The notes beneath the pieces are model-generated. The model saw nothing but the letters and a program-made list of their open reading frames with translations. It had not been told where the DNA came from and made no database searches. From Actinoalloteichus hoggarensis (GTDB taxonomy: Bacteria > Actinomycetota > Actinomycetes > Mycobacteriales > Pseudonocardiaceae), in the NCBI RefSeq assembly GCF_002234535.1, contig NZ_CP022521.1, positions 6,122,001-6,186,000 on the forward strand: a stretch of 64,000 bases of DNA. The letters run 5' to 3'. Below, in pieces: positions 1 to 8,890 of the stretch. How positions within the stretch are numbered: position 1 is the first letter of the stretch; every line of letters starts with the position of its first letter. Made by a program: the position numbers and the translations under genes.

Positions 1-1583
1 TGGCGAGGACTCGGTACGAGTGGACGCTGCTCGACTTCGCGATCTGGACCGCGGGCGCGATCACCGTTCCGGTGTACGCCACCTCCTCCCGTGATCAGAT
101 CGGCTGGATCCTCGCCGACTCCGGTGCCGTCGCCGCCGTGGTGGAGAACCAGGCGAACGCCGACGACGTGGAGGCGGTCAGGGCGGACGCCACCGCGTTG
201 ACGACCGTCTGGCAGATCGAGGCGGGCGGGGTGGCTGCGATCGTCGAGGCGGGCAGTGACGTCAGCGACGACGAGGTCGCCCAGCGCCGGACGGCCGTCA
301 AGGCGAGCGATCCGGCCACGATCATCTACACCTCGGGCACCACGGGACGCCCCAAGGGCTGCGTCCTCACCCACGCGAACTTCTACGCCGAGGTGGACAA
401 CGCGGTCACCCTCCTGCACCAGCTCTTCAAGCGGCAGTCGGCAGACGGGCCGCCGCCCTCCACGCTGCTGTTCCTGCCGGTCGCGCACGTGTTCGGCCGC
501 ATGGTGCAGGTGGCCGTGGTGCGGGAGCGCGTGCACACCGCGCACGCCCCGGACATCACCGAGCTCACCGCGGACCTCCAGTCCTTCCGGCCCACGTTCA
601 TCCTCTCGGTGCCTCACGTCTTCGAGAAGGTGTTCAACCGCGCAAGTCAGAAGGCCCGCTCCGAAGGCAAGGGCAGGATCTTCGACCTCGCCGCCAAGAC
701 GGCCATCGCCTACAGCAAGTCGTTGGACACCGGGGGGCCCGGCCTGCTGCTCAAGGCCAAGCACCTGCTGTTCGACAAGCTCGTGTTCAGCAAGCTGCGC
801 GCGGTGCTCGGCGGCCGCGTGCGGTACGCGATCTCCGGCGGTGCCCCCCTCGGCGAACGTCTCAGCCACTTCTACCGAGGGCTGGGCCTGCTCGTCTTCG
901 AGGGTTACGGCCTCACCGAGACGACGGCCGCCGCCGCGGTGAACTCCCCGGAGAAGATCAAGCTGGGCACCGTGGGCAGGCCGTTGCCCGGCAACGCGAT
1001 CCGCATCGCCGAGGACGGCGAGGTCCTGATCAAGGGCGGGGTCGTGTTCCAGCAGTACTGGAACAACCCCGAGGCCTCCGCCGAGTCCTTCGACGACGGC
1101 TGGTTCACCACCGGCGACCTCGGCGAACTGGACTCCGACGGCTACCTGCGCATCACCGGGCGGAAGAAGGAGATCCTGGTGACCGCGGGCGGGAAGAACG
1201 TCGCTCCGGCAGGCATCGAGGACGTCATCCGGGCCCACCCGCTGATCTCGCAGGCGCTGGTCGTCGGGGACGCCAAGCCGTTCATCGCCGCGCTGATCAC
1301 GATCGACGCCGAGTCGTTCCCGCAGTGGAAGTCGGAGAACGACAAGCCCGCCGACGCCACGGTCGCCGATCTGGCCGACGACGTGGACCTGATCGCCGCC
1401 GTGCAGGAGGCGGTCGACGCGGGCAACGAACGGGTCTCCCGCGCGGAGTCGGTGCGCAAGTTCCGCATCCTGCACTCGGACTTCACCATCGACGACGGTC
1501 ACATCACCCCCTCGCTGAAGCTCCGGCGGGCCGCGATCGCGAAGGACTACGCGGCGGAGATCGACGATCTGTATCAGAAGTGA
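1..1583 (+). CDS. Long-chain fatty-acid--CoA ligase, 5' truncated by window edge
   Basis: The reading frame is open from base 3 to a TGA at 1581-1583, so the gene begins before the window; 526 residues are visible. It belongs to the AMP-binding (ANL) superfamily: the P-loop motif YTSGTTGRPKG lies near visible residue 108, the adenylate motif GYGLTET near 300, the hinge TTGDLGELDSDGYLRITGRK near 370, and the catalytic-lysine context of the C-terminal lid is GGKNVAP. Such enzymes activate fatty acids with ATP and CoA at the inner membrane face for beta-oxidation or lipid assembly. The C-terminal part matches the FadD15-type long-chain ligases of actinobacteria. A strong hairpin follows the stop codon, so it probably ends its transcription unit. 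Exact chain-length preference cannot be read from sequence. Confidence 0.93.
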   Translation, partial: ARTRYEWTLLDFAIWTAGAITVPVYATSSRDQIGWILADSGAVAAVVENQANADDVEAVRADATALTTVWQIEAGGVAAIVEAGSDVSDDEVAQRRTAVKASDPATIIYTSGTTGRPKGCVLTHANFYAEVDNAVTLLHQLFKRQSADGPPPSTLLFLPVAHVFGRMVQVAVVRERVHTAHAPDITELTADLQSFRPTFILSVPHVFEKVFNRASQKARSEGKGRIFDLAAKTAIAYSKSLDTGGPGLLLKAKHLLFDKLVFSKLRAVLGGRVRYAISGGAPLGERLSHFYRGLGLLVFEGYGLTETTAAAAVNSPEKIKLGTVGRPLPGNAIRIAEDGEVLIKGGVVFQQYWNNPEASAESFDDGWFTTGDLGELDSDGYLRITGRKKEILVTAGGKNVAPAGIEDVIRAHPLISQALVVGDAKPFIAALITIDAESFPQWKSENDKPADATVADLADDVDLIAAVQEAVDAGNERVSRAESVRKFRILHSDFTIDDGHITPSLKLRRAAIAKDYAAEIDDLYQK

Positions 1584-1604
1584 TGGATCACACAGGGCGC
1601 TGAA

Positions 1605-1644
1605 CGTCGTCGAGTGGAGGCTCGGTAATCTCCACTCGACGACG
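1605..1644. terminator. 15-bp perfect stem-loop after the acyl-CoA ligase
   Basis: Arms 1605-1619 and 1630-1644 are exact reverse complements with a 10-nt loop. It lies 21 nt after the ligase stop and 19 nt before the next start codon. There is no U-tract, as is usual for actinobacterial terminators. It could also act in the 5' leader of the following methyltransferase gene. Confidence 0.7.
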
Positions 1645-1663
1645 GCACGGCACGAGGTGATTC

Positions 1664-2467
1664 ATGACCCGGTGGACCAGAACGCCGTTTCCGGTGACGC
1701 TGGAGATGCCCAACGCCGCACGGGTGTACGACTTCTACCTTGGTGGCAGTCGCAACTTCGCCGCCGACCGCGAGTTCGCCCGCCATGCGATGCAGGTGAT
1801 GCCCGAGATTCGGGATCTGTGCATCTACAACCGGCTGCTCGGTCGGAGTCTGGTGCACCGGTTCATCGCCAGGGGAATCCGACAGTTCCTCGACATCGGC
1901 TCCGGCATTCCGACGGTCGGCAACACCCACGAGGTGGCCCAGCGGCTGATCGACGACAGTCGCGTCGTCTACGTCGACAATGAACCGCTCACGGTCGGAC
2001 AAAGCAGACTTCTCCTCGCGGGCGACGAACGCGCGATGATCGTGGAGGCGGACGTCCGCGATCCGGAGCTCATCCTCGCCGCGGCGGCCGATTCCGGTTT
2101 ACTGGACCTGAGCCGTCCGGTGGCGCTGCTCATGACGGCCCTGCTGCACTTCATCCCGGAAGCCGACAGACCGACCGGCTTCCTGTCCCGCTACCACGAC
2201 GCGCTGGCCCCCGGCAGCGTCTTCGCCTACACCCACCTGACCGCCGATCACCGACCCGACCAGATGGGACGATTCGCCAGGCTCTATCACGACACGCCGA
2301 CTCCGGTCGTCATCAGGACGCGGGCGGAGATCGAGGCGTTGTTGAGCGGATTCACTCCATTGGGCGGCGCGAACGACGGCATGGCCTGGGTACACGAACA
2401 GAGCGAGATCACCGGTCTGGAGCATGTCGCCGCGTTGGGTTATCTGGTAGTCGGCCTCAAGGACTGA
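1664..2467 (+). CDS. SAM-dependent methyltransferase of the DUF574 / Methyltransf_19 family
   Basis: ATG start with GAGG about 7 nt upstream; 267 residues, the usual length of this actinobacteria-specific family. The diagnostic N-terminal block ARVYDFYLGGSRNFAADRE is present (residues ~16-35), followed by the SAM-binding region FLDIGSGIPTVGNTHE (~79-94), an acidic residue after the second strand (VYVDNEPL) and the late strand motif with LLMTALLHFIPE. Members of the family are abundant in Streptomyces and Pseudonocardiaceae and are often found near regulators, but substrates are not established. No partner gene is coupled to it here. Function beyond a class I methyltransferase fold is unknown. 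Confidence 0.9.
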   Translation: MTRWTRTPFPVTLEMPNAARVYDFYLGGSRNFAADREFARHAMQVMPEIRDLCIYNRLLGRSLVHRFIARGIRQFLDIGSGIPTVGNTHEVAQRLIDDSRVVYVDNEPLTVGQSRLLLAGDERAMIVEADVRDPELILAAAADSGLLDLSRPVALLMTALLHFIPEADRPTGFLSRYHDALAPGSVFAYTHLTADHRPDQMGRFARLYHDTPTPVVIRTRAEIEALLSGFTPLGGANDGMAWVHEQSEITGLEHVAALGYLVVGLKD

Positions 2468-2594
2468 AACATGACCCGATAAATCGGTACAGTCTCCTTG
2501 AAGCGCACCGACTGTGACGCCCCGGTCGCACAACCCGGTCTATTTGCTGTAAGAATCAACTGGCAGACCGAGGAAGCGCACTGCGAGGCTTACC

Positions 2595-4943
2595 GTGACC
2601 CAGCAGCTGAATTGGTTACCTCATGGACTCAGGCGAACGCCCGATGACGACGAGGGGCGCGATGTCGTCGGCGGCGAGGGCGACGGCGGAGCGGACGACG
2701 ACGCACCGGGGGCGGGAGGTCCACCACTCACCCTCGGTATGGCGAACGGAGCCGTCCGCGTGAGCGACGAGCTGAGCGCCTCCCTCGTTCAGGAGACCAG
2801 GTCCGTCGCCCGACGCGATCCGGCGCTGGCGGAGTTCGCCCACGACTGGGCCGCCTCGGTGTTCCTGACCAGCTACGTCGCGATGACCCGGCAGGACACC
2901 GAGGACCTGCTGTCACGCTTCGCCCATCGGCTGGAGGCCGCCCTGCGGCGGGAGCCCTTCAGCCCGGAGGAGGGCAGGCGGATCGGCGCCGCGATGATCG
3001 GTGCGCATTTCACCGACTCGACGACGCTGGAGAACACCCTTCGTGTGCTGGGCACCCGGCTGCGGCCCTGTCTCTCCCCGCCCCCGCACCTGAGCGAACG
3101 GGAGGTGGCCACCCGGCTGATCGCGCTGAGCAGTGCTCTGGCCGCCGGTTACGCCGCGGCCCTGCAGGACCACGTCCTGCGGCAGCAGGAGGATCTGAAG
3201 GTGTCGATGATGCTGGAGCGCCAGCGCAGCGATGCCATGCTGAAGGAGAGCGACGCCCGCTTCCGTACCGCCGTCGAGGGATGCGCGACCGGTGTGGCGA
3301 CCCTCGATGTCCGCGCCAGGGTCCAGACGGCGAACTCGGCGCTGGCGGAGCTGTTCGCCACGGGCGGTTCGGAGCTGGTCGGGCGAGACATCCTCACCAT
3401 GGTCCATCCCGAGGACCTGCCCAGCGCGGCCGAGCATCTGACGGCGCTGAGCGCGGGCGAGTGCGACCGCTTCCGCTCGGCGATGCGATTCCTGATCGAC
3501 GGCGAACAGCCCGTCTGGACCAGGGTCACCGGCTCGCTGATCAGGGACAAGCAGGGGATGCCCGACCAGATCGTGATGTTCGTCGAGGACTGCACCCAGT
3601 CGTTCTTGAATCAGGAGATGGTCCGCAGGCAGCTCATGGTGGACCCCCTGACCGGGCTCGCCAATCGCTCGGTCCTCGTCTCGCAGATGGAGGCCGTCCT
3701 CGGCTCGCTGCGACCCGACGGGCGGCTGGCGCTGTGCTACTTCGGACTCGACGGCTTCCGACTGATCAACGACGGCCTCGGCTACGACGTGGGCGACGAG
3801 GTGCTGCGCAAGGTCGCGGGTCGACTCGCCGCCGAGGTCGCCTCGACCGGTGAGCTGGTGGCCAGGATCAGTGCCGACGAGTTCGTGGTGCTGATCCCGG
3901 ACACCCGCGGCACGGCGCCGGTCGTCGAACGAGTCGAAGTGCTGCTGGCCGCGCTGACCGAGCCGATGCGCGTGTGCGACCGGGACGTGTCGGTGTCGGT
4001 GAGCGTCGGCGTGGTGGAACGATCGGCCGCGGAGGTCGGCCCGCTGGAGCTGATCCGGGCGGGTGATCTGACGCTGCGCGCCGCCAAGGACGACGGCCGG
4101 GCACAGTGGGCCCTCTACGATCCGGACCGCGATCAGATCGGCCACCGTCGATCCCGACTCGCGGCGACGATGCCCGCCGCCCTGCGCGCTCACGAGTTCT
4201 ACCTCGACTTTCAGCCGGTGATGCGGCTTGCGGACGGGCGGCTGACGAGTGTGCGCGCCGTGGCCCGCTGGGATCACTCGGAGTTCGGGCTGTTGTCTCA
4301 GGACGACTTCGTCGGCCTGGCGGCCGAGGCGGGCCAGGTGGTGGACTACGGCCGCTGGCTGCTCCGACAGGCCTGTGAGCAGGCACAGCGATGGCGTCGC
4401 GGCCTCGGCTCCACCCCGACGGTCAGCGTCGCCCTGGTGGACAGACAGGTCCGCGATCAGGACCTGGTGCGCGATGTGCGGACCATCCTGGACGAGACCG
4501 GGCTGCCTCCGGCGAGTCTTCGACTGGAGGTGCCCGCCGTGGCCGCCTTCACCGACACCGGCGAACCGCTGGACACCTGGTCGATCCTCGCCGAGCTGGG
4601 CGTTCGCCTCGTCGTCGGCGAGCTGGGCTCGATGGGACGGCTGCTCTCCCGGCTGCGGCTGCTACCGGTGGAGGCGGTCCTGGTGTCCGGCGTGCCCGCC
4701 CGCGATCCCAACGAGGGCTCCGACGCGGTCGACCAGTTCGCGTTGCGCAGCATGGTCGCGATGTTCCGCAGGCTCGGGCCCGCCGTCATCGCGAGCGACG
4801 TCGACGACGCCGCGCAGGCACGCAGGCTCCGGACGATGGGCTGTGAGCTCGCCTACGGCGAGTTCTTCGGTCCGCCGTCCGACCCGATGGGCATCGAGGA
4901 GCTGGTGGCCGCCGGGTCTCTGGTGCGGGGCACCGAGCGGTGA
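2595..4943 (+). CDS. PAS-GGDEF-EAL protein with both output domains degenerate
   Basis: GTG start preceded by GAGG. 782 residues: an N-terminal helical region (~1-200), a PAS domain (~210-335), a GGDEF domain (~345-510) and an EAL domain (~520-775). Overall fold motifs of GGDEF are kept (DPLTGLANR, DGFRLINDGLGYDVGDE), but the signature is SADEF at 426-430 instead of GGDEF, and no RxxD inhibitory site precedes it. In the EAL domain the signature is RAV near 554, the DDFGTG loop is GELGSM, and the late E of the catalytic set sits in IASDVDD. Known diguanylate cyclases and phosphodiesterases need these residues, so I infer a c-di-GMP binding or protein-interaction receptor rather than an enzyme. 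No transmembrane segment is visible, so it should be cytoplasmic. Confidence 0.9.
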   Translation: MTQQLNWLPHGLRRTPDDDEGRDVVGGEGDGGADDDAPGAGGPPLTLGMANGAVRVSDELSASLVQETRSVARRDPALAEFAHDWAASVFLTSYVAMTRQDTEDLLSRFAHRLEAALRREPFSPEEGRRIGAAMIGAHFTDSTTLENTLRVLGTRLRPCLSPPPHLSEREVATRLIALSSALAAGYAAALQDHVLRQQEDLKVSMMLERQRSDAMLKESDARFRTAVEGCATGVATLDVRARVQTANSALAELFATGGSELVGRDILTMVHPEDLPSAAEHLTALSAGECDRFRSAMRFLIDGEQPVWTRVTGSLIRDKQGMPDQIVMFVEDCTQSFLNQEMVRRQLMVDPLTGLANRSVLVSQMEAVLGSLRPDGRLALCYFGLDGFRLINDGLGYDVGDEVLRKVAGRLAAEVASTGELVARISADEFVVLIPDTRGTAPVVERVEVLLAALTEPMRVCDRDVSVSVSVGVVERSAAEVGPLELIRAGDLTLRAAKDDGRAQWALYDPDRDQIGHRRSRLAATMPAALRAHEFYLDFQPVMRLADGRLTSVRAVARWDHSEFGLLSQDDFVGLAAEAGQVVDYGRWLLRQACEQAQRWRRGLGSTPTVSVALVDRQVRDQDLVRDVRTILDETGLPPASLRLEVPAVAAFTDTGEPLDTWSILAELGVRLVVGELGSMGRLLSRLRLLPVEAVLVSGVPARDPNEGSDAVDQFALRSMVAMFRRLGPAVIASDVDDAAQARRLRTMGCELAYGEFFGPPSDPMGIEELVAAGSLVRGTER

Positions 4944-5107
4944 TCACGACGGCGAGCAGGCGTGGAGGCACGCCTCGTGGCTGTCCGATGCGACGGCGCG
5001 CGGCCCGGCCGGACGTCGGCGTCCGCCGCGCCGGGTTCCGACGGCACGGACGGCAGCCCGGGCCGGTCGGCGCGACGCCGTTCGGCACGGATCGGCCTGG
5101 CGGCCAC

Positions 5108-5113
5108 TAGACT
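5108..5113 (+). promoter_or_regulatory. TAGACT -10 box, probable leaderless promoter
   Basis: TAGACT ends 6 nt before the ATG of the following oxidoreductase gene, and no Shine-Dalgarno sequence is present. The spacing would put the transcription start at or near the first base of the start codon. Confidence 0.5.
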
Positions 5114-5119
5114 CGCCGC

Positions 5120-5584
5120 ATGCCTCGCAAGATCGCCACCGCTGACGTCGTCGAGCTGCCGCGGCTGCTGGAGTTCCTGCGTGCCCGCAGTCAGGGCCTG
5201 CTGATCACCAGCCGGGCGGACGGTCGTCCGCAGGCGTCGCCGGTGACCTACGGCGTCGACGAGGCAGGCCGGATCGTCGTCTCCACCTACCCGCAGCGGG
5301 CCAAGGTCCGTAATCTCCGTCGGGCGAACGATGCGAGCCTGGTGGCACTGTCCTCGGACTTCGACGGGCCGTGGGTTCAGGTGGACGGCACGGCCGAGGT
5401 GATCGACGTCCCGGACTCGGTGGAGCCGCTCGTCGACTACTTCCGCGCCGTGGCGGGCGAGCACCCGGACTGGGCGGAGTACCGACAGGCCATGGTCGAG
5501 CAGAACAAGTCCCTGGTACGCCTCACGCCGCGACGCTGGGGCCCGATCGCCACCGGCGGGTTCCCGCCGGAGCTGGCGGACTGA
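5120..5584 (+). CDS. PPOX-class F420-dependent oxidoreductase-like protein
   Basis: 154 residues with the split-barrel flavin/deazaflavin-binding fold: the early strand pair LLITSRADGRPQASPVTYG (~30-48), then STYPQRAKVRNLRR (~61-74), VALSSDFDGPWVQVDGTAEV, and the C-terminal LVRLTPRRWG. This matches the PPOX-class family whose actinobacterial members mostly bind F420 and reduce unsaturated or quinone-like substrates; some members bind FMN or heme. The start is set by the upstream TAGACT box, giving a leaderless mRNA. It stands alone, 175 nt after the GGDEF-EAL gene. Substrate and cofactor are inferred from family only. Confidence 0.85.
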   Translation: MPRKIATADVVELPRLLEFLRARSQGLLITSRADGRPQASPVTYGVDEAGRIVVSTYPQRAKVRNLRRANDASLVALSSDFDGPWVQVDGTAEVIDVPDSVEPLVDYFRAVAGEHPDWAEYRQAMVEQNKSLVRLTPRRWGPIATGGFPPELAD

Positions 5585-5926
5585 CCGAGATCACGAAGCG
5601 GCGGCGCGGGCATCGCGCCGCGGCTCGTCGCCGGGCATCGCGTCCGGACATGCCGCGCGGCACTCCTGTCGCCCGTCGTGCACCCGGCAGGGCGACCCGG
5701 TGTCCACGCCTTCCCACCGTCGCGAACTGCGACGACCGTCGCGGTGAGCCCCCGCCGGTGCCGTTCCCGCACCTCGCTCGCGCTGCGCGATCCCTCCCCG
5801 TTCCGGATGATCGGTCGACGGCCGAGACAACCTCGGCCGGGCCTGTCCCGTCTCCACGACAGGCGCCGATCAATGCACTCCGACGATTCGCCGCCGCGGT
5901 GACGCGGCGGCCAGGAGGTGATCCCG
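5585..5926. other. Intergenic region, no gene seen
   Basis: 342 bases between the PPOX gene and the DUF4232 lipoprotein gene. Open frames here have no ribosome binding site or recognisable protein. The only assigned element is the AGGAGG at 5913-5918 that serves the next gene. Confidence 0.5.
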
Positions 5927-6607
5927 ATGGCTTTCACCAGCAGAATCCTGTGGCTGCCCGCGCTGGCGTGTGCGGCGTTGCTCGGCGTCGCGGGCTGCGG
6001 CCAGGAGTCGACGCGGAACATGGGCGATGACGACTCGACGGCCGTGACGGAGACCGAGGAGACCGCGCCGACGACCACCGAAACGCCGTCCGAGACGAGC
6101 ACGACGCAGCCGAGCTCTCCTTCGGAGTCCGCCCCGGGGACCGGCGGCGACGTCGAGAGGCCGGAGTCCTCCCGCGGCGCCGACGAGCCGGATCGCTGTC
6201 ACGCGGACGACCTCACCGGATCCTTGGAACCGCTGGACTCGGCGGCGGGCAATCGTTACGCGGACCTGGTGCTCACCAACGACGGTGACGAGGCCTGCGG
6301 CATCTACGGGTACGGCGGGCTCGAACTGGTCGACGAGGACGGGACGGCGCTGCCGACCCGGCTGGAGCGCGTCGCCGACCCGGCGCCGACACTCGTCGAG
6401 CTGGCCCCGGGCGAGAGCGCGACGAAGCTGCTGCACTGGGGCGTGGTCCCCGGCGAGGGCGACGATCCGGAGGGCGACTGCGGACCCGACCCGACGCGGA
6501 TCAGAGTGATCCCGCCGGACGAGACGGATTCGCTGAACGTCGACTGGGATCTCGGCCCCGTGTGTCAGCAGGGCAAGGTCGACGGCAGCGCCTACGTGGC
6601 GGGCTGA
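5927..6607 (+). CDS. Secreted lipoprotein with DUF4232 domain
   Basis: The ATG at 5927 is chosen because AGGAGG (5913-5918) lies 8 nt upstream; an in-frame GTG at 5918 overlaps that site. The product is 226 residues. It starts with a basic N-region and hydrophobic core ending in the lipobox LGVAGC, so it should be acylated at that cysteine and held on the outer face of the membrane. A Thr/Ser/Pro/Glu-rich spacer (~25-80) leads to a DUF4232 domain with paired cysteines (C near 87 and C near 121, plus two late ones) and the NDGDEACGIYGYGGLEL block. DUF4232 proteins are common exported actinobacterial lipoproteins of unknown function. Monocistronic as far as can be seen. Confidence 0.85.
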   Translation: MAFTSRILWLPALACAALLGVAGCGQESTRNMGDDDSTAVTETEETAPTTTETPSETSTTQPSSPSESAPGTGGDVERPESSRGADEPDRCHADDLTGSLEPLDSAAGNRYADLVLTNDGDEACGIYGYGGLELVDEDGTALPTRLERVADPAPTLVELAPGESATKLLHWGVVPGEGDDPEGDCGPDPTRIRVIPPDETDSLNVDWDLGPVCQQGKVDGSAYVAG

Positions 6608-6912
6608 GGCGCGCGGCCGCCGCCGGGTGCGGGCGCGGCGTGATCGACGACGCGGGCGGACCGGCGGTCATGAGACGGGACGCTCACTCGGCGGCGCGGT
6701 GCGGCTCGGCGGTCCGGGATGACTCGGCGCCGTCGGCCGCGCCGACCTGGTCGCCCGGCCCACGCCGGTAGCGGGCGGGGGCTCGAGCGCACCGTCACAC
6801 CGCGGGCCGATGCGGGCGCCGTGCCCGCCGTCGGCCGTATCGTCGACACGGCGTGATCCGGCCGCCGCAGCCCCGACGGCCGGACACCACGGCAGGAGGC
6901 GAGGACGCGCTG
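6608..6912. other. Intergenic region, no gene seen
   Basis: 305 bases between the lipoprotein and the O-methyltransferase gene. No supported reading frame or hairpin was found. AGGAGG/GAGG near 6894-6904 is the ribosome binding site of the next gene. Confidence 0.5.
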
Positions 6913-7560
6913 ATGACACAGTCCCACGACGGCACCGATTTCTGGGCGGACCGATTCTGGGCCGAGGACGATCTGCTGGCCGCGCTGCGAGCCGACATCG
7001 CCGCTCGCGCCCCGCGAATTCAGATCCAGGCGGAGGCGGGCGCCGCGCTGACCACGTTGCTGATGGCCGCCGGAGCCCGTCGAGTGCTGGAGATCGGCAC
7101 GCTGTTCGGCTACAGCGGCGTGTGGATCGGCCGGGCGCTGCCCGAGGACGGCACCCTGGACACCCTGGAGCTCTCGCCGACGCATGCCGAGGCGGCGCGC
7201 GAATGGTTCGACCGGGCGGGGCTCGGCGCGAAGGTCACCGTGCACGTCGGCGCGGCCCTCGACACGCTGCGGACCCTCACCGGTCCGTACGACGCCGTCT
7301 TCCTCGACGCGGACAAGACCGAGTACCCGGACTACCTCGACCGGTGTCTTCCGCTGCTGCGGCCCGGCGGGCTGCTCATCGCCGACAACCTGTTCCGTCG
7401 GGGCGCCGTCGCCGGTGAGCCGGAGGCGCCCGACTCGGCCGTCGACGAACGGTCGGCGGCCGTGCGGGTCTTCGCCGATCGGATCGCGAGCGATCCCCGG
7501 CTCCAGTCCACGGTGCTGCCGCTGGGTGACGGACTCTCGGTGAGCGTGCTTCGCGGCTGA
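6913..7560 (+). CDS. Class I SAM-dependent O-methyltransferase (Methyltransf_3 / CCoAOMT-like)
   Basis: The ATG at 6913 has GAGG at 6901-6904, 8 nt upstream, and begins MTQSHDG; a longer in-frame GTG at 6853 is less likely. 215 residues. Family landmarks: RVLEIGTLFGYSGVWIGRALP (SAM-binding glycine loop, ~57-77), LDTLELSPTHAEAAREWFDRAG (acidic strand 2 end), YDAVFLDADKTEYPDYLDR (metal-coordinating Asp and Lys, ~132-150) and LIADNLFRRGAV. These are the motifs of the Mg-dependent catechol/caffeoyl-CoA O-methyltransferase type. The acceptor is probably a catechol-like small molecule but cannot be specified. Confidence 0.9.
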   Translation: MTQSHDGTDFWADRFWAEDDLLAALRADIAARAPRIQIQAEAGAALTTLLMAAGARRVLEIGTLFGYSGVWIGRALPEDGTLDTLELSPTHAEAAREWFDRAGLGAKVTVHVGAALDTLRTLTGPYDAVFLDADKTEYPDYLDRCLPLLRPGGLLIADNLFRRGAVAGEPEAPDSAVDERSAAVRVFADRIASDPRLQSTVLPLGDGLSVSVLRG

Positions 7561-7752
7561 GGCGGCCCGCCGACGAGAACTCCGCAGGCCATCGAAAGGC
7601 TCGCCCGAACAGCCTAAAGCCACGGGCGATCATCCGCCGAACGACTACTGTCCATGATCTTCCTACGCCCGAACGAGTGTGGTGACGCGGCGGGCGACCC
7701 CGAGCAGGTGCGGTTCCGGTGGCCGGTAGTGGTGAGGGAGAATCCTGGTCCA

Positions 7753-8793
7753 ATGGGCGAGGACCGAGTCGAACTGCTGATCACCGTGGTGGTCGGCGTC
7801 GAGGACGATCGGCGGGCTCGGGCGGCCTGCCAGAGTCTGCTGTCCCTGGCGGGCGGCCGGATCGTCGAGTCGGTCGACTGCTCCGCCGAGGAGCCGGGCT
7901 GCTGGTCGGTCACGATCCGCGGACCGGCCGAGGTCACGACGGGCGAAGACGAATCCGGCACCCTGAGCCGGGCGGTCCGCCGGTTCCTGCGGCGGCTGGG
8001 CTCCGAGTACACCACCCATCGGGTCTCGTGCGAGCCGCCGACGGCCTGGGCCGTGCTCGACGACCCCGAGCTGCTCGGCGCCGTCGTGCCGTCGGGTGAA
8101 CGACTGCTGATCGAGGCCTGGTCCGACGACAGCGCGCTGCCCGACGTCGAACCCGCAGGGGCCGATCCCGCCGGCGACGCGACCGGCGGTTTCAGCTTCT
8201 TCGGCGGCGACCAGGACGCCGAGCCGGCCGTCGAGTCGACCATCCGGCTGCGTGTGTCGGTCCAGGCGGACCGGCAGGCGGGCGCGCACTGGCAGGCCCG
8301 TGCGGTGGCGGGCAGGCTGGGGAGCAGAGCGACGATCCTCCGCACCGAGTCGACCGACGGCCGGACGTTCGCGGTGACGATGGACGTCGGCAGCAGACTC
8401 GGCACGCCTGCGGACGTCGCGCGTCAGGCCGCCGCCGCGCTCGGCAAGGCAGGCTGGTCCACGCTCCACGAGGCGGACGACTCGGCCGTCACCGAATGGT
8501 CGGCCGGCTCACCCGGGCGCAACGGCCTGGTCGGACTGCGACTCGTCGTCCGCGGCCGCATCGACGCCGAGGCCGACGGGCCCGCCCACGATCCGTCCGA
8601 ACCGGACGACGCCGACGATCGGACAGCCGACTTCCCGGCCTACGACGGCGAACCGCCTCGGACGAACGCGGGCGACCCGACGCGGTCCGACCGTGCGGGC
8701 TCGGCACCGCCGTCTCGGGCGGAGCTGCTGTCGGCCGAGCATCGGCGCTCGCTGCCTCATGACGAACAGCGCTGGTCGTGGTGGTCGCGGTGA
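7753..8793 (+). CDS. Hypothetical protein with a duplicated beta-alpha-beta module
   Basis: The ATG at 7753 (MGEDRVELL) has AGGGAG about 12 nt upstream; an upstream in-frame ATG at 7654 would add 33 unconserved-looking residues. 346 residues. I recognise no named family. Two halves look related: residues ~5-55 (VELLITVVVGVEDDRRARAA...) and ~155-215 (IRLRVSVQADRQAGAHWQAR...) each give a strand, a helix rich in A/R/Q and a second strand, ending in an aromatic-rich strand. This would fit a tandem ferredoxin-like (ACT-like) fold. The C-terminal ~70 residues are charged and Pro/Asp-rich, probably disordered. No signal peptide or membrane segment. Confidence 0.7.
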   Translation: MGEDRVELLITVVVGVEDDRRARAACQSLLSLAGGRIVESVDCSAEEPGCWSVTIRGPAEVTTGEDESGTLSRAVRRFLRRLGSEYTTHRVSCEPPTAWAVLDDPELLGAVVPSGERLLIEAWSDDSALPDVEPAGADPAGDATGGFSFFGGDQDAEPAVESTIRLRVSVQADRQAGAHWQARAVAGRLGSRATILRTESTDGRTFAVTMDVGSRLGTPADVARQAAAALGKAGWSTLHEADDSAVTEWSAGSPGRNGLVGLRLVVRGRIDAEADGPAHDPSEPDDADDRTADFPAYDGEPPRTNAGDPTRSDRAGSAPPSRAELLSAEHRRSLPHDEQRWSWWSR

Positions 8794-8877
8794 GCGACGC
8801 GCGTCCGGGTCCACTCGACCGGGGACTACCCGTCGCGCTTGATTGATCATGGTCGTCGGGCGTGATCGACAGCGGGC

Positions 8878-8883
8878 TATCGT
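8878..8883 (+). promoter_or_regulatory. TATCGT -10 box, probable leaderless promoter
   Basis: TATCGT ends 7 nt before the ATG at 8891 and there is no Shine-Dalgarno sequence. TTGATT about 30 nt further up could be the -35. Confidence 0.45.
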
Positions 8884-8890
8884 GCGCGCC

